Source of the DNA: Salinarimonas sp052380005
Lineage (GTDB): Bacteria; Pseudomonadota; Alphaproteobacteria; Rhizobiales; Beijerinckiaceae
Length of the DNA: 64,000 nt
Assembly: GCA_052380005.1 (NCBI GenBank)
Contig: JBQTCJ010000016.1
Direction: 5' to 3' (one strand)
In this document: positions 7,444 to 16,588 of the stretch, piece by piece
Position numbering within the stretch: the first letter of the stretch is position 1
How the letters are laid out: every line of letters begins with the position of its first letter
Notes under the pieces: generated by a model
Seen by the model: the letters and a program-made list of their open reading frames with translations, nothing else
Databases searched by the model: none
Told to the model about the DNA's origin: nothing
Translations under genes and position numbers: made by a program

Positions 7444-9336
7444 CTAATGACAAGTTATACCAATTTTGTCGCCACCGAAGAGAGTAGAAATCGCCGCTCG
7501 CGCGTAGAACCGCGCCCCGACCCTATCCGGCTCGAACGCAGGCACCACACCGGCCACGTCCAGCCGTTTCCGGAGCTGGACTTGGTGGATCCCGGTCTCC
7601 TTCGCGAGCGCCATGAGCCCGACGTACTCGCGCTCGAACGCCTCCAGCGCGGCGAACGGCACGACGACCTGCGGGCACCGGTTGACCGGGTTGATTGCGG
7701 TCACCGTCTCCAGAATCGGCGCCTCCCCGTCCGGCCCCGGCGCGATCAGCGCCTCGATCACGGCGGTGGACGTGCGCAGCCGGCGCTCGGCCTCCCGGAG
7801 CGGAACCCCGACGGGCTCGACCTCCAGCCGCGTGTGACGGCGCACCTCCTCGACGTCGACGAGAAGGGACAGGTAGCCCTCGACCAGCGGATCGCGCCCG
7901 AGCTTATGCAGGGTGCCGTCGAGGACGAGCCGGACGATTTCCATGGCGGAGCAGCAGGCGCGCTTGGCGGCGCCGGGGATGGGCACAATCCCCTCCCCCG
8001 GGGCCGGCATGGGCGCGGCGCGCGCGAGCAGGCGCTCCAGGAAGTCGTCGAGATCGGCGGTGGCGAAGGCGTGCTTGGCGAGGCGCCCCCGGTGCTCGGC
8101 GTCGACGACGGGCGTGATGAAGCCGCGCTCCTCGAGGAGCTTGGTGTGGACGCGCGGGCAATTCAGGTAGCCCTCGACTTGTTTCAGCGAGAGCGCTCCA
8201 GCGACCCGGCCGGCGACCGCCTCCCCCGCCGAGGCCGGGACCGTGACGAGGTGGTCGGAGCGCGGGTCGTCGGCCGTGACGAGCCCGGCGTCGACGAGGA
8301 TCTTGCGCAAGCGCTTGGGGTGGGCGCCGCTCGTCTTGTGGAGGGTGTAGACCGAGTGCAGCGTCCGGTGCTGGACGGTATGGCCGAGCACGACGTCGCC
8401 GGGGCCGACCGGCATCGTGTCGGTGACGAACCTGCGCAGCACGTCGCGCAGCGGCCCTGCCTCCCCGATCTCGTCGCCGTGGGCGAGCCATTCGTTGAGG
8501 GTGCCGAAGATCACGCGCATGCCGATCTGGCCGGCGTCGCTGGGGCAGGCGTCGCGGACGTCGGCGAGGAAGTCGCGGATCCGATCCTCACCGCCGGCGG
8601 CGATGTCGTAGCCCGCGGCGCCGGCGCGGTGCCAGGCGTCGTCCTCGAGGTCGTCGATCTTGACGTGGGCGCCGTGGATCGCGACGGCTCCGATCATCTC
8701 GCAGGCGCGGGCGGCGGCGTAGAGGGTGTTGGCGTCGAGCCAGGCGGGACCGGAGCGCCCGGCGAGGCGGTCGAGGATGTAGGTCTCGAGCCCGCTCGGC
8801 TCACGCGCGACGGCCTTGGCCGCGAGCGCGTTCAGGTGCGGCCAAGCGCGCCGGATCGTCTCGGCGAAATCCCCGAGGCGCTCGGGCGTGGCGGCGGCGC
8901 CGATCTGGACGATCGACAGGCGATGGACGGGGCAGGTACGCAGATGCGCGATCTGCCACGTGGCGCGCTGTGTGCAGGCGATCTCGGGCCGCCCGCCGCG
9001 GGTCGCGAGATCGTCGCGCAGGCACGCGGGGCAAGCGTGGATGCCGGCGCGGCGCAGGAAGGTCCGCGGGACGCGTTCGGCCTCGAACAGGAAGGTGCGT
9101 TCGCCCACGCGCCGCGGACCTGCGGCACCGATGGTCGCCGGATCGACCTTGAGATGACCGGCGACGACGGCGCGGGCGTCGTCGGTGGCGTCGATGACGT
9201 CCTGCCAGGGGATACCGAGAGTTTCGGCGAACGCGCGCGGCAAGCCGCCGGTATTCCGGGCGGCGAGGCGCGAGACGAACGAGGCGAAGGGTTCGCCGTC
9301 GACGATCGGAACGGGAAGGACGAGGAGGCTGGTCAC
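7444..9336 (-). CDS. tniQ: TniQ-family target-selection protein
   Basis: Transposition accessory protein of about 630 residues, related to TniQ/TnsD, which recruits the transposase complex to a target site. The N-terminus has the family opening (LPVPIVDGEPFASFVSRLAARN) and a zinc-finger region: ACPAC, then ACTQRATWQIAHLRTCPVHR with the CxxH pair. The remaining 400 residues are helical and could form extra DNA-binding domains, as in TnsD. I start at GTG 9336, which overlaps the tniB stop (GTGA). The length and the insertion 30 bp past a conserved gene suggest a sequence-specific targeting protein rather than a short Tn402-type TniQ. It is the last gene of the operon before the terminator at 7101. 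Confidence 0.9.
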   Translation of the reverse strand: MTSLLVLPVPIVDGEPFASFVSRLAARNTGGLPRAFAETLGIPWQDVIDATDDARAVVAGHLKVDPATIGAAGPRRVGERTFLFEAERVPRTFLRRAGIHACPACLRDDLATRGGRPEIACTQRATWQIAHLRTCPVHRLSIVQIGAAATPERLGDFAETIRRAWPHLNALAAKAVAREPSGLETYILDRLAGRSGPAWLDANTLYAAARACEMIGAVAIHGAHVKIDDLEDDAWHRAGAAGYDIAAGGEDRIRDFLADVRDACPSDAGQIGMRVIFGTLNEWLAHGDEIGEAGPLRDVLRRFVTDTMPVGPGDVVLGHTVQHRTLHSVYTLHKTSGAHPKRLRKILVDAGLVTADDPRSDHLVTVPASAGEAVAGRVAGALSLKQVEGYLNCPRVHTKLLEERGFITPVVDAEHRGRLAKHAFATADLDDFLERLLARAAPMPAPGEGIVPIPGAAKRACCSAMEIVRLVLDGTLHKLGRDPLVEGYLSLLVDVEEVRRHTRLEVEPVGVPLREAERRLRTSTAVIEALIAPGPDGEAPILETVTAINPVNRCPQVVVPFAALEAFEREYVGLMALAKETGIHQVQLRKRLDVAGVVPAFEPDRVGARFYARAAISTLFGGDKIGITCH

Positions 9337-10361
9337 TTCTTGCCCTTTCCCTTGCCGGCGGTCTCGGCCTCGTCCGTATCGTCGCCGTCGTCCTTGTCGG
9401 CAGCGAAGGCATGGGTCGCATGCCAATCCTCGACGAGGAACGGGTTCTCGAACGGGAGGCAGCCGCTGCGAGCGCAATAGGCCTCCGCGAAGTGTGCGAC
9501 CGTGAGCGTGCCGTCGCCTTCGGTGATGGCCTCTTCGATCGCCTTCAGCGTCATCTCGATGGAGGTGCCGAAGGTCGAGTTGCAGGCGTGGATCAGCCGC
9601 TGCACGACGTGATCCCCGCGATCGAAGCCGATGCCGGCCTCTTTGCAGTATCCGGCGATCGCGCCTTCGATCGTCTTGGCGTCGAACGTGGAGATGGGCG
9701 CGAGCGGGAGCCTGTCGAAACGCCGGCGGGCGTGCTTGTGGCCGTTCACGACCGCGAGGAGCCCCTCGACGCCCGAGAGGACGAGGATCATGGGGTTCGG
9801 CTGCTGCATGAGATCGACCCAGTTGTCGCAGATCTTGTCGATCTCCATGTCGGACCCGTTCCGCAGCAGGCGCTGGGCTTCGTCGAAGTGAACGACGGAG
9901 TAACCCAGTTCGTGCAGGCGCATTTTCACGGTCTTCCAGATGAACCGTTCGGTCGAGCGGCTGCCGACCTGCCATCCGAGACGGTCGAGCACGGTGTGGC
10001 CGAGGGACTTCAGGTTGGCCGGGCTCGGGACGATGAGCGAAAGGATCTTGCACTCGTGGCCCGGGATATCGAAGCCCGGGAAGGCGGGGTGGCCGCGGAA
10101 GAGCTTGCAGACCAGAGTGGACTTTCCGGCGCCGCTGGCGCCGGTGATGACGAGGCCGCGTGCCTCTCGGTTCAACCCGAAGAGCTTGGGCTGCGGGATC
10201 GGGCGCCCGGCGCCATCCGCCCGGAGCAGGCCGTTGAAGAGCTTGCGGGCGCGTTTGTCCTCGGGACGGGGCACCGTGAGGCGGTTCAGCCGATCCATGG
10301 TGGTCTGCGGATCGTTGCACTCGGGCCCGTGATCGGGATCGAATTCCGGTGTGTTGGACAT
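9333..10361 (-). CDS. tniB: TniB/TnsC-like AAA ATPase of the transposon
   Basis: AAA+ regulator of transposition, about 342 residues. Walker A is GASGAGKST (residues 74-82) and Walker B is VVHFDEAQ near residue 150. A sensor-1-like stretch (MILVLSGVEGLL) and an arginine-rich segment (RRRFDRLPL) follow, the normal order in TniB/TnsC. It forms ATP-dependent filaments on target DNA and activates the transposase in known systems. ATG 10361 was chosen for the GGAGAT sequence upstream and because residues further upstream have no family likeness. It lies 64 bp after tniA and overlaps tniQ by 4 bases. Confidence 0.92.
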   Translation of the reverse strand: MSNTPEFDPDHGPECNDPQTTMDRLNRLTVPRPEDKRARKLFNGLLRADGAGRPIPQPKLFGLNREARGLVITGASGAGKSTLVCKLFRGHPAFPGFDIPGHECKILSLIVPSPANLKSLGHTVLDRLGWQVGSRSTERFIWKTVKMRLHELGYSVVHFDEAQRLLRNGSDMEIDKICDNWVDLMQQPNPMILVLSGVEGLLAVVNGHKHARRRFDRLPLAPISTFDAKTIEGAIAGYCKEAGIGFDRGDHVVQRLIHACNSTFGTSIEMTLKAIEEAITEGDGTLTVAHFAEAYCARSGCLPFENPFLVEDWHATHAFAADKDDGDDTDEAETAGKGKGKK

Positions 10362-10425
10362 GGGGACTATCTCCGAGTTGGTGTTGGATGGATCGCCGGC
10401 ACGGCAGGCGCCGACGGCATCGGGT

Positions 10426-12681
10426 TCATTCGAGCTCGGTCGGGTCGGCGGGGGTATCCGGCGTCTCGACGGTCGGCGCGTCACCGCCCTTGGCGCGCTT
10501 GCGGCGTGGAGCCGGCGCGGCACCCTCGAGCGGAGCCGGAGCGACCGGGGCCGAGTTGTCGTCCGCCGGCGCCTGCGCGGTGTCGCCGCCCGCAGAGACG
10601 ACGTTCGCGAGCAGGTCACGCGGGCCGGTCTCGACGCTACGTGCCTTGGGCTCGCCCATGCGGAAGGCGCCGAAGGTGCGGGCCTCCTCGCGGGCGATGC
10701 GCTCCGAGCTCCAGTCCTCGGCGACGATGCCGGCGCGGCCGCGGGCGAAGCGGTCGACCTCGTCGATGGCCGCGAGCGCCTTGCGGATGGTCTCCGCCTC
10801 GGCCGCTTCGTTCGCCTTGAGGCGGCTGCGCATGTCGCGACCCGCGGCGAGCCAGCGGGGTGCGTCGACGCCTCGAAAGACGTCGGCGTGGGTGGCCGGG
10901 ACCTCGACGAAGCCGCCCGGAAGACGCACGAGGATGCCGCCGATGTCGGAGGCGAGCCAGCGCACCTCGAATTCGCGCTGCTGCGTGTGGCGGAAGACGT
11001 ACATCAGCTCCGGCGAGGTGTAGTCGACGCCGAGCACGCGGATGCCGCGGTTGGTGACCGGCCGCTTGAGGACGCTTCCGAACGCCAGGCGACGCTTCAG
11101 CAAGGAGGGCGGCGGGGGCGCCCCCTTGGTGCGCTCGAGCCGCCGCCACGCCTGGATCGGGGTCTCCCCGCCGAGTTCGGCGCGCGGTGTGTTGTGGTAG
11201 ATGTCGACGATCCAGCGTACGACGGCGACGATCAGGGTATCGACATCGTGCGCGACGTTGGCTTCGGGGTCGTGGTCCCCGCGCTCGAAAATGTTGGCGA
11301 AGGTGCGCCCGGTGAGGCGCCACATCAGCTTGATCGCGATGGTGCCGAAGACGCGCTCGATGGTGCCGCGCAGCTGCGGCACGCCGGCGGGCGGGCGCAC
11401 GAGGTGCGATCCGATGGCATTGGCCGCGAGACGGAAACGCTTGGACTTGAAGCTGGCGCGGTTGTTGTCGGTGGCGATCTGGACGGGGGTGCCGTGCATG
11501 AACCAGTGGCTGAGCGCGCCGACCGCGTCTGCCCACTGCTTCTTGTCGAGGGTGATCATCTCGAGGGCGGCGATGGCGCTGTCGGCCGAGGCGACCTGCG
11601 AGATGCGCAGGGCGACGATGCAGCGGGTGGCACAATCGATGGCGATGGTGAGGAGCCAGCGCCCGACTCTGATCGCCTCCCGCATCTCCGGGCTGAGCTT
11701 CTCGACGATGCCGGCCTTCGCGAGAAAACCGAGGACGTCCATCTTCCACTCGTCCATCTCGACCCGCTCGAGCGGCAGCTCGACGACGAGGCCGGCGCCG
11801 ACGGCGGCGTGCTTCTTGAGGGCCTTCTCGATGCCGAGTCGGCGCACGTCGGTTTCGAACGGGTCGAGCTGCTTGATGGCGCCGAACACCGCGTCCTTGC
11901 CGGGCACCCGCAGCTCGAAGAGACCGGCTTGCGCCCGCGCGATGTTTTCGGCGGCGAAGGTGTCCTTGACCTCCTGGACAATGGCCGCCTTGGTGGGACG
12001 CGACGGGTCGGCGTACTTGCGGACGACCTTGTGAAGGAGCGAGATCGCGTCGGGCAGCATGCGTGCGCTGCGGTTTCCCGACTTCATGCAGTCGTCCTGC
12101 AGGGCGGCGAGCCCGCCGAAGCCGTAAGAAACGGCCCAGGTCAAGATCGACTTCGCGCAGGGCGCTCCGTTCATCGTGAACGTGCGACGAGCGTCCTTGC
12201 GCTTGTCGCCGGCGCGCTCCTCGGACCGGTCCAGAAAGATCTGGATCAGCATTTGCGGAATGGCGGCCTTGATTGAGGCCTCGGTCCGCTTGACGCGCCC
12301 GTCGCGCTCGAAGTCGAGGAAAATGCGAGCCCAGGCCTCGCGGAAGAACAGCCGTTTCAGCTGAGCTGGGTCCAGAGCGGCGACGATCTGCTCGTCGTAT
12401 CGCGCGCGGGCGACGGCGCAATGCGGCGAGTACCAGCCGCGGTCGACCTGCAGCTGGCCTTCCTGGAGGTGTCGGTGGAATTCCTCGTGCGTGAAGGTCT
12501 CGGCCACGGCGTTCGGGCCGTCCGACTTGGCGAGGAGAACCTGCCCGATCTCGGTGGTCTGGAGCCAGCTCCACTCGCGCCCCTCGAAGAGGATGCGATC
12601 CTCGGGCGTGAGGTTGTAGCGCGACGCGGAGCCGGGCGGCTGGACCAAGATGGAGGGGTGGGGCTTGATGGGCTTGCTCAT
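10426..12681 (-). CDS. tniA: TniA/TnsB-like DDE transposase
   Basis: Catalytic transposase of the retroviral-integrase type, about 751 residues, which is longer than Tn5053 TniA and close to TnsB. The acidic triad is visible: Asp in VEMDEWKMD (about 307), Asp in IATDNNRASF (about 402) and Glu in RGTIERVFG (about 437), with the expected 35-residue second spacing. A Mu-type C-terminal beta-barrel (RIRVLGVDYTSPELM) follows. The first 65 residues form a small domain (TPEDRILFEGREWSWL) that also exists as a free protein in the preceding gene. ATG 12681 overlaps that gene's stop (ATGA). Confidence 0.95.
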   Translation of the reverse strand: MSKPIKPHPSILVQPPGSASRYNLTPEDRILFEGREWSWLQTTEIGQVLLAKSDGPNAVAETFTHEEFHRHLQEGQLQVDRGWYSPHCAVARARYDEQIVAALDPAQLKRLFFREAWARIFLDFERDGRVKRTEASIKAAIPQMLIQIFLDRSEERAGDKRKDARRTFTMNGAPCAKSILTWAVSYGFGGLAALQDDCMKSGNRSARMLPDAISLLHKVVRKYADPSRPTKAAIVQEVKDTFAAENIARAQAGLFELRVPGKDAVFGAIKQLDPFETDVRRLGIEKALKKHAAVGAGLVVELPLERVEMDEWKMDVLGFLAKAGIVEKLSPEMREAIRVGRWLLTIAIDCATRCIVALRISQVASADSAIAALEMITLDKKQWADAVGALSHWFMHGTPVQIATDNNRASFKSKRFRLAANAIGSHLVRPPAGVPQLRGTIERVFGTIAIKLMWRLTGRTFANIFERGDHDPEANVAHDVDTLIVAVVRWIVDIYHNTPRAELGGETPIQAWRRLERTKGAPPPPSLLKRRLAFGSVLKRPVTNRGIRVLGVDYTSPELMYVFRHTQQREFEVRWLASDIGGILVRLPGGFVEVPATHADVFRGVDAPRWLAAGRDMRSRLKANEAAEAETIRKALAAIDEVDRFARGRAGIVAEDWSSERIAREEARTFGAFRMGEPKARSVETGPRDLLANVVSAGGDTAQAPADDNSAPVAPAPLEGAAPAPRRKRAKGGDAPTVETPDTPADPTELE

Positions 12682-12893
12682 CGCGCGTCCTCCCGTGAGG
12701 AGGGGGCGGCGACGATCTTCAAGCGTCCCGCGAGAAGAAGGCGCTCCAGCTCCCGCTGGGTCACGAAGCCGAAGACGACCAAACGGTCTTCGGTCTGGCG
12801 GATGAGGAAGTGGCCGCCCGCAACGGAACTGAGCCACATCCATTCCCGTCCCTTCCAGTGGATGCGATCCTCGGCGGTGAAGCACGTATTCAT
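12678..12893 (-). CDS. 71-residue free copy of the TniA N-terminal domain
   Basis: Tiny protein whose sequence aligns with residues 10-65 of TniA: TAEDRIHWKGREWMWL here against TPEDRILFEGREWSWL there, with 11 of 17 identical in that stretch and a similar ending (ERLLLAGRLKI against HRHLQEGQLQV). It is joined by ATGA overlaps to the tnsA-like gene before it and to tniA after it, so the operon deliberately makes it. It has no catalytic residues. It could modulate transposase assembly, bind the ends, or act as a decoy; that is inference. Confidence 0.8.
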   Translation of the reverse strand: MNTCFTAEDRIHWKGREWMWLSSVAGGHFLIRQTEDRLVVFGFVTQRELERLLLAGRLKIVAAPSSREDAR

Positions 12894-13570
12894 CGCGCGT
12901 CCTCCACCTTGGCGACGAGCGTGTGGTCGCCGATGATCTGGTGCCGGAGCGTCTGCAGGCTGCCGGAGGCGAGGAGGCGCATCGCGGCGCGATAGCCGCG
13001 ACCCTCGATTCCAGCGGCCTCGACGAGGCTCTTCATGGTGACGGCGCCGGAGAAGCGCTGCGCGGCGGCGAGCACGACCGCGTCATCAGCGGGATCGCCG
13101 AGGCGGCAGGCGTCCATGAGCTCGGCGTTCCGGAGATCGACGGGGTCGATGTCGTTCTCGGTAACGAGGCAGGCGCCGTCGGCGAGGGAGCGCGGCATCT
13201 GCGCCGCGATGCGCCGCACGAGGGCCGGCAGTCCCTTCCGCTCGGCGATGACGGCGGGCTTGACCGCGAAGGCGATCCGCCGGCCATCGACGAAGGTGGC
13301 GAGGAAGTCGAACGTGTGCCGGCGCGGCTTGCTGTCGTTGTCGAGATAGCGCACGACGGGGCTTTGCTCGACGACGCGGACGACGTCCTGGCGGTAGGTC
13401 AGGACGAGCGCGGTCTTGCGCTCGAGCCAGCTCTCGACCGGCAGCTCGCGAAGGGAGCCGTCGGCGTCCTCGACGACCATGTCGACGACGACGGCGGCCT
13501 TGGAGGAGATGGCGGGCGTACGCGCCCCGAGGGCGGGCGTGGGCAGTGTCAAATCGGGATGAGTGCTCAT
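12890..13570 (-). CDS. TnsA-like endonuclease of the transposon
   Basis: Probable partner nuclease that cuts the non-transferred strand, about 226 residues. The restriction-like core pattern is present: ESWLERKTALVL, then VVRVVEQSPVVRYLDNDSK, HTFDF and IAFAVKP, giving candidate Glu, Asp and Lys active-site residues in the TnsA order. The C-terminal half (ENDIDPVDLRNAELMDACR, then GAVTMKSLVEAAGI) resembles the TnsA C-terminal winged helix. The start has GAGGT upstream. As first gene of a five-gene overlapping operon it would allow cut-and-paste movement. The nuclease assignment is by motif pattern and needs structural confirmation. Confidence 0.7.
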   Translation of the reverse strand: MSTHPDLTLPTPALGARTPAISSKAAVVVDMVVEDADGSLRELPVESWLERKTALVLTYRQDVVRVVEQSPVVRYLDNDSKPRRHTFDFLATFVDGRRIAFAVKPAVIAERKGLPALVRRIAAQMPRSLADGACLVTENDIDPVDLRNAELMDACRLGDPADDAVVLAAAQRFSGAVTMKSLVEAAGIEGRGYRAAMRLLASGSLQTLRHQIIGDHTLVAKVEDAR

Positions 13571-13650
13571 GGCGACCTCGTTCCGTTGGGACGGCCGCTC
13601 CCATTCGCGACCGAGGTGCGGTCGCGCTGGAGAGGCACAAGTCGGGTGAG

Positions 13651-13733
13651 GTCGTCGGAAGCCCTTGCGGCCCGCCCCGGAATCGGTCAGATTGCGGGTG
13701 CTAGTGCGGGGACCCGGAAGGGCTTCCGACGAC
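13651..13733. repeat. Perfect 16-bp inverted repeat upstream of the tnsA-like gene
   Basis: GTCGTCGGAAGCCCTT (13651-13666) is exactly complementary to 13718-13733, with 51 bp between. A second small hairpin (CGCGACC/GGTCGCG, 13606-13626) sits between it and the start codon. Placement suggests control of the transposition operon; no T-run follows. Confidence 0.55.
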
Positions 13734-13839
13734 GAGGCGCCCGGTCGCTCTGCGGCTCGGGCGTTTCGTTTTTGTGGACTGTGCTATGGCGCCTCCATCG
13801 TTCGGGTCGACGGCGGCCGCGCCGCCGGGGGTGGTCGTT

Positions 13840-14310
13840 TCACTTGGACCGTTGCTGGCTCGAGCGAATCGACGAATCGGACTCTCTCGAGAATCGCTTC
13901 GGTTGAAAAGTGCGTCTCGACGCTCGCCTGACGCGAATCCTTGCCGGTGATAGACGCGGACTCCGCAGGCCCCGGGAGTCAAGATGTTGGGGATATCTCC
14001 CCAACACCTCCGCCGACTCCGCGGATTCGTCGACCGCGCCGGCGCGATCGAGCAGTCCGTCGCCAGCTGCGACGATCCGCCACAGCCCACTGTGCTCCGA
14101 AAACTGCGCGATTCGACCGCTCGAATTTTTTTGCGGAGACGTTTCGTCGGCCGGATCCTGCATTGCGGACAGGAGTGTGATCTCGCCAAAGCCTTGCGTG
14201 CTCGAGCTTTTCGGACTCTCGCGATCGCCGCGTCGGCGTGCGGGTCGTCGCGGATTCGCCTCGCCGCCGCGGATGGCGACGGGACGATACGAGGGGCTGT
14301 AGGCGATCAT
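13840..14310 (-). CDS. Possible small disordered protein coupled to the FtsH-like gene
   Basis: The frame starts at ATG 14310, overlapping the stop of the protease gene (ATGA), and runs 156 codons. The product is low in hydrophobic residues and rich in Ser, Arg and Pro, with one more ordered segment (AQFSEHSGLWRIVAAGDGLLD). Codon third positions are only moderately G+C-rich. An 8-bp hairpin, GTTGGGGA/TCCCCAAC with a TATC loop, lies inside it at 13986-14005, which may instead mark this as regulatory DNA. I do not recognise it and it may not be expressed. Confidence 0.3.
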   Translation of the reverse strand: MIAYSPSYRPVAIRGGEANPRRPARRRGDRESPKSSSTQGFGEITLLSAMQDPADETSPQKNSSGRIAQFSEHSGLWRIVAAGDGLLDRAGAVDESAESAEVLGRYPQHLDSRGLRSPRLSPARIRVRRASRRTFQPKRFSRESDSSIRSSQQRSK

Positions 14311-16547
14311 GCCCCTCTCCCCTCCTGGCGTCGCAGAACGGATGCCTTCGCCGACGCGGCCGCGATCTCCTCGATCTCACGCCCGTCGAGAACGCGTCGG
14401 GACACGAGCGCTTCCGCGATCGCGAGGCAGAGGTCCGCCTGCGCCCGGATCAGGTCCTTTGCGACTTCGTAGAGACCCTGGAGCTCGGCCTCGACGCGTT
14501 CGAGGAGGGACGCGTCGTAGAGCGCCGCCACCTCCGCCGACTCGGTCGGCGCCCGGTAGGCGAGGTTCGCTCCGAGGCCGAGCGAGGCATGGATCGCGAT
14601 AGCGAGCCTGGTCGCGCGGGCGAGATCGCTGGAGGCGTGCCCGCCGGCGCCGTCGTGTGGACCGGCGCCGAGGACCTCGTCGGCGGCGCGCCCGCCGAGC
14701 AGCATGACGATCTCGGCCTCGACGTCGGCGCGGGTCTTGACGTAGGTCCGCCGCTCGACGACGAGCCCGCCGCCGGTCTCTCCGTCGAGCATGACGTCGA
14801 CGCGCACGATGCGATGTCCGAGCATGAGGGCGGCGACGGTGTGGCCGGCTTCGTGGATGGCGCAGGTGCGCAGCTCCGCCGGCCCGCGCGGATCCGGCGG
14901 AGTCGCGGCGGCGACGAGGTCGACGAGCGCGAGCGGGCGCCCCTCGTCGCGGGCGACCTGGCGCGCGTTGCGGACGTAGAGCGCGAGGTCGGCGCCAGAC
15001 CGGCCCTCCGTCCCGCGTGCGATCGCCCCGAGGTCGGCGTCGACGAGATCCGCCGCGAGATGCATGCGCAGGATGGCCTCTCGCGCGTCGGCGTCCGGCA
15101 GCCCGATCGCGATCGTCTGGTCGAGGCGCCCGGCCCGCCGGAGCGCCGCGTCCACGCGCTCCGCGTCGTTGCAGGCGCCGACGAGCACGAAGCCGGGGGA
15201 ACCCAGGCAGCCGTCGATCATGCCGAGGATGCCGTTGACGAACTGGACCTGGAAGCCGCGATTGCGTCCGTGCTCGGCATCGCGCGGCGAGATCGAGTCG
15301 ATCTCGTCGATGAACAGGATGCCGCCGATCGTCCGCGCCCGCGTGATCGCGGCCTTGGCGGTGCGCATGATGTCCCCGAGATGGCCCTCGCCCGTGGCGA
15401 ACCAGTCGCCGACGGACGTCACGGTCAATGGCACGCCGCAGCTCTTGGCGAGCGCGCGGGCGAACATCGACTTGCCGGTCCCCGGCGGCCCCGAGAGCAG
15501 GATGCCGCGCGGCAGGTCGATCGTCTCCCCGGCGCGCAGCCGAGTGAAGTCTCGGGCGAGCCGGAGCCCCCATTCGCCCGCCGCGCCGTAGCCGGGGATG
15601 GTCTCGAGCGGCGGCACACTGTCGTCGACGTGGACCGACATCAGCCGCTCGCCGGCGAGGCGCAAGCGTCGGGCGCAATCCTCCGCGGTCGAGCGGCGGC
15701 GGATCGCCATGGCGATGGTCTCCAGGGAGAGCCCGCCGAGCCCCTCGAGTCGCGAAGCATCCGGGGCGTCGCCGGTGATGATCTGGATCGTCTCCGCGAG
15801 GAGCGCCGGGTCCGGCGGCGGGATGGTGATAATCGCATCGAGGATCAACCGCAGCTCAGGCGGGAGGCTGGCCTCGGCTTCGGTATGGACGATGAGCCGA
15901 CCGCCGCGCGCCAACGAGCGGGAGAATTCCCGCATGTTGGCGGCGTTGGTCTTCGCCGTGGGCCCTCTGCTCGCGAACAGCGCGTGATGCTGTCCAGCGA
16001 CGGAGTCCTGTTTCGAAAGACCCGCCCGGTTGGCGAACACGAGGGCGTCGAGCGCCTCCTGGACGTGGGCACTCCAGGTCTCGGTGGGCATGACGATCGC
16101 GATAGCCAGCGAGCGCCGCGCCGCGAGCCCCTGCAGGATCTCCGCCGGCAGGGCGCGCCCGACAGCGAGATGCGCCAGGATCTGGTCGGCCGACCCGGTC
16201 ATCAGGTTGGCGCCGGCCCAGTGTGGCGGGAACTCCCCGCCGGCGGACCCGGGCGTCGTCGCCAGCTCGTCGATGTCCTCGTCGCACGAGACGAGCAGCT
16301 CCTCGAGCGTCGGCCCGTCGCCCGGCCATCTGGTATCGTCCTCGCGGTGCGCGGGCGGGTCGCCTTCCTTCGGCGCCGGCCACGGACTCGGCGCCAGGGG
16401 CGGCAGGCCACGGCGCTTCTTCCTCGGCGGGGCTTTCGCCGGCGCCTCGGCCGAGACCGTCGGCGCGATCTCGTGCGCCGGCGCGGTCTTGCTGCGCTTG
16501 GATGCGGCCTTGCGCCTGGCGGCGCGGTTTTGGGGCTTCTCGGTCAT
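14307..16547 (-). CDS. Soluble FtsH-like AAA+ zinc metalloprotease
   Basis: ATP-dependent protease of about 746 residues. The AAA module has Walker A GPPGTGKS (about 350), Walker B ILFIDEIDSI and an arginine-finger region AALRRAGRLDQ. The peptidase module has the zinc motif HEAGH (about 564-568) and a third ligand Asp in SSDLARATRLA (about 640), as in FtsH. Unlike FtsH there are no membrane helices: the N-terminal 330 residues are a basic tail (NRAARRKAASKRSK), a proline-rich linker and an extra domain I do not recognise. The enzyme should be cytosolic. The start (ATG 16547) has TGGAGCG upstream. It follows the 223-residue gene by 41 bp, and is likely cotranscribed with it. Its substrate is unknown; transposase turnover or a defence role are both possible. 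Confidence 0.88.
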   Translation of the reverse strand: MTEKPQNRAARRKAASKRSKTAPAHEIAPTVSAEAPAKAPPRKKRRGLPPLAPSPWPAPKEGDPPAHREDDTRWPGDGPTLEELLVSCDEDIDELATTPGSAGGEFPPHWAGANLMTGSADQILAHLAVGRALPAEILQGLAARRSLAIAIVMPTETWSAHVQEALDALVFANRAGLSKQDSVAGQHHALFASRGPTAKTNAANMREFSRSLARGGRLIVHTEAEASLPPELRLILDAIITIPPPDPALLAETIQIITGDAPDASRLEGLGGLSLETIAMAIRRRSTAEDCARRLRLAGERLMSVHVDDSVPPLETIPGYGAAGEWGLRLARDFTRLRAGETIDLPRGILLSGPPGTGKSMFARALAKSCGVPLTVTSVGDWFATGEGHLGDIMRTAKAAITRARTIGGILFIDEIDSISPRDAEHGRNRGFQVQFVNGILGMIDGCLGSPGFVLVGACNDAERVDAALRRAGRLDQTIAIGLPDADAREAILRMHLAADLVDADLGAIARGTEGRSGADLALYVRNARQVARDEGRPLALVDLVAAATPPDPRGPAELRTCAIHEAGHTVAALMLGHRIVRVDVMLDGETGGGLVVERRTYVKTRADVEAEIVMLLGGRAADEVLGAGPHDGAGGHASSDLARATRLAIAIHASLGLGANLAYRAPTESAEVAALYDASLLERVEAELQGLYEVAKDLIRAQADLCLAIAEALVSRRVLDGREIEEIAAASAKASVLRRQEGRGA

Positions 16548-16588
16548 GGCGAACGCTCCACGGGTTGCCCCGGGGCGCTCGCGTGGCG

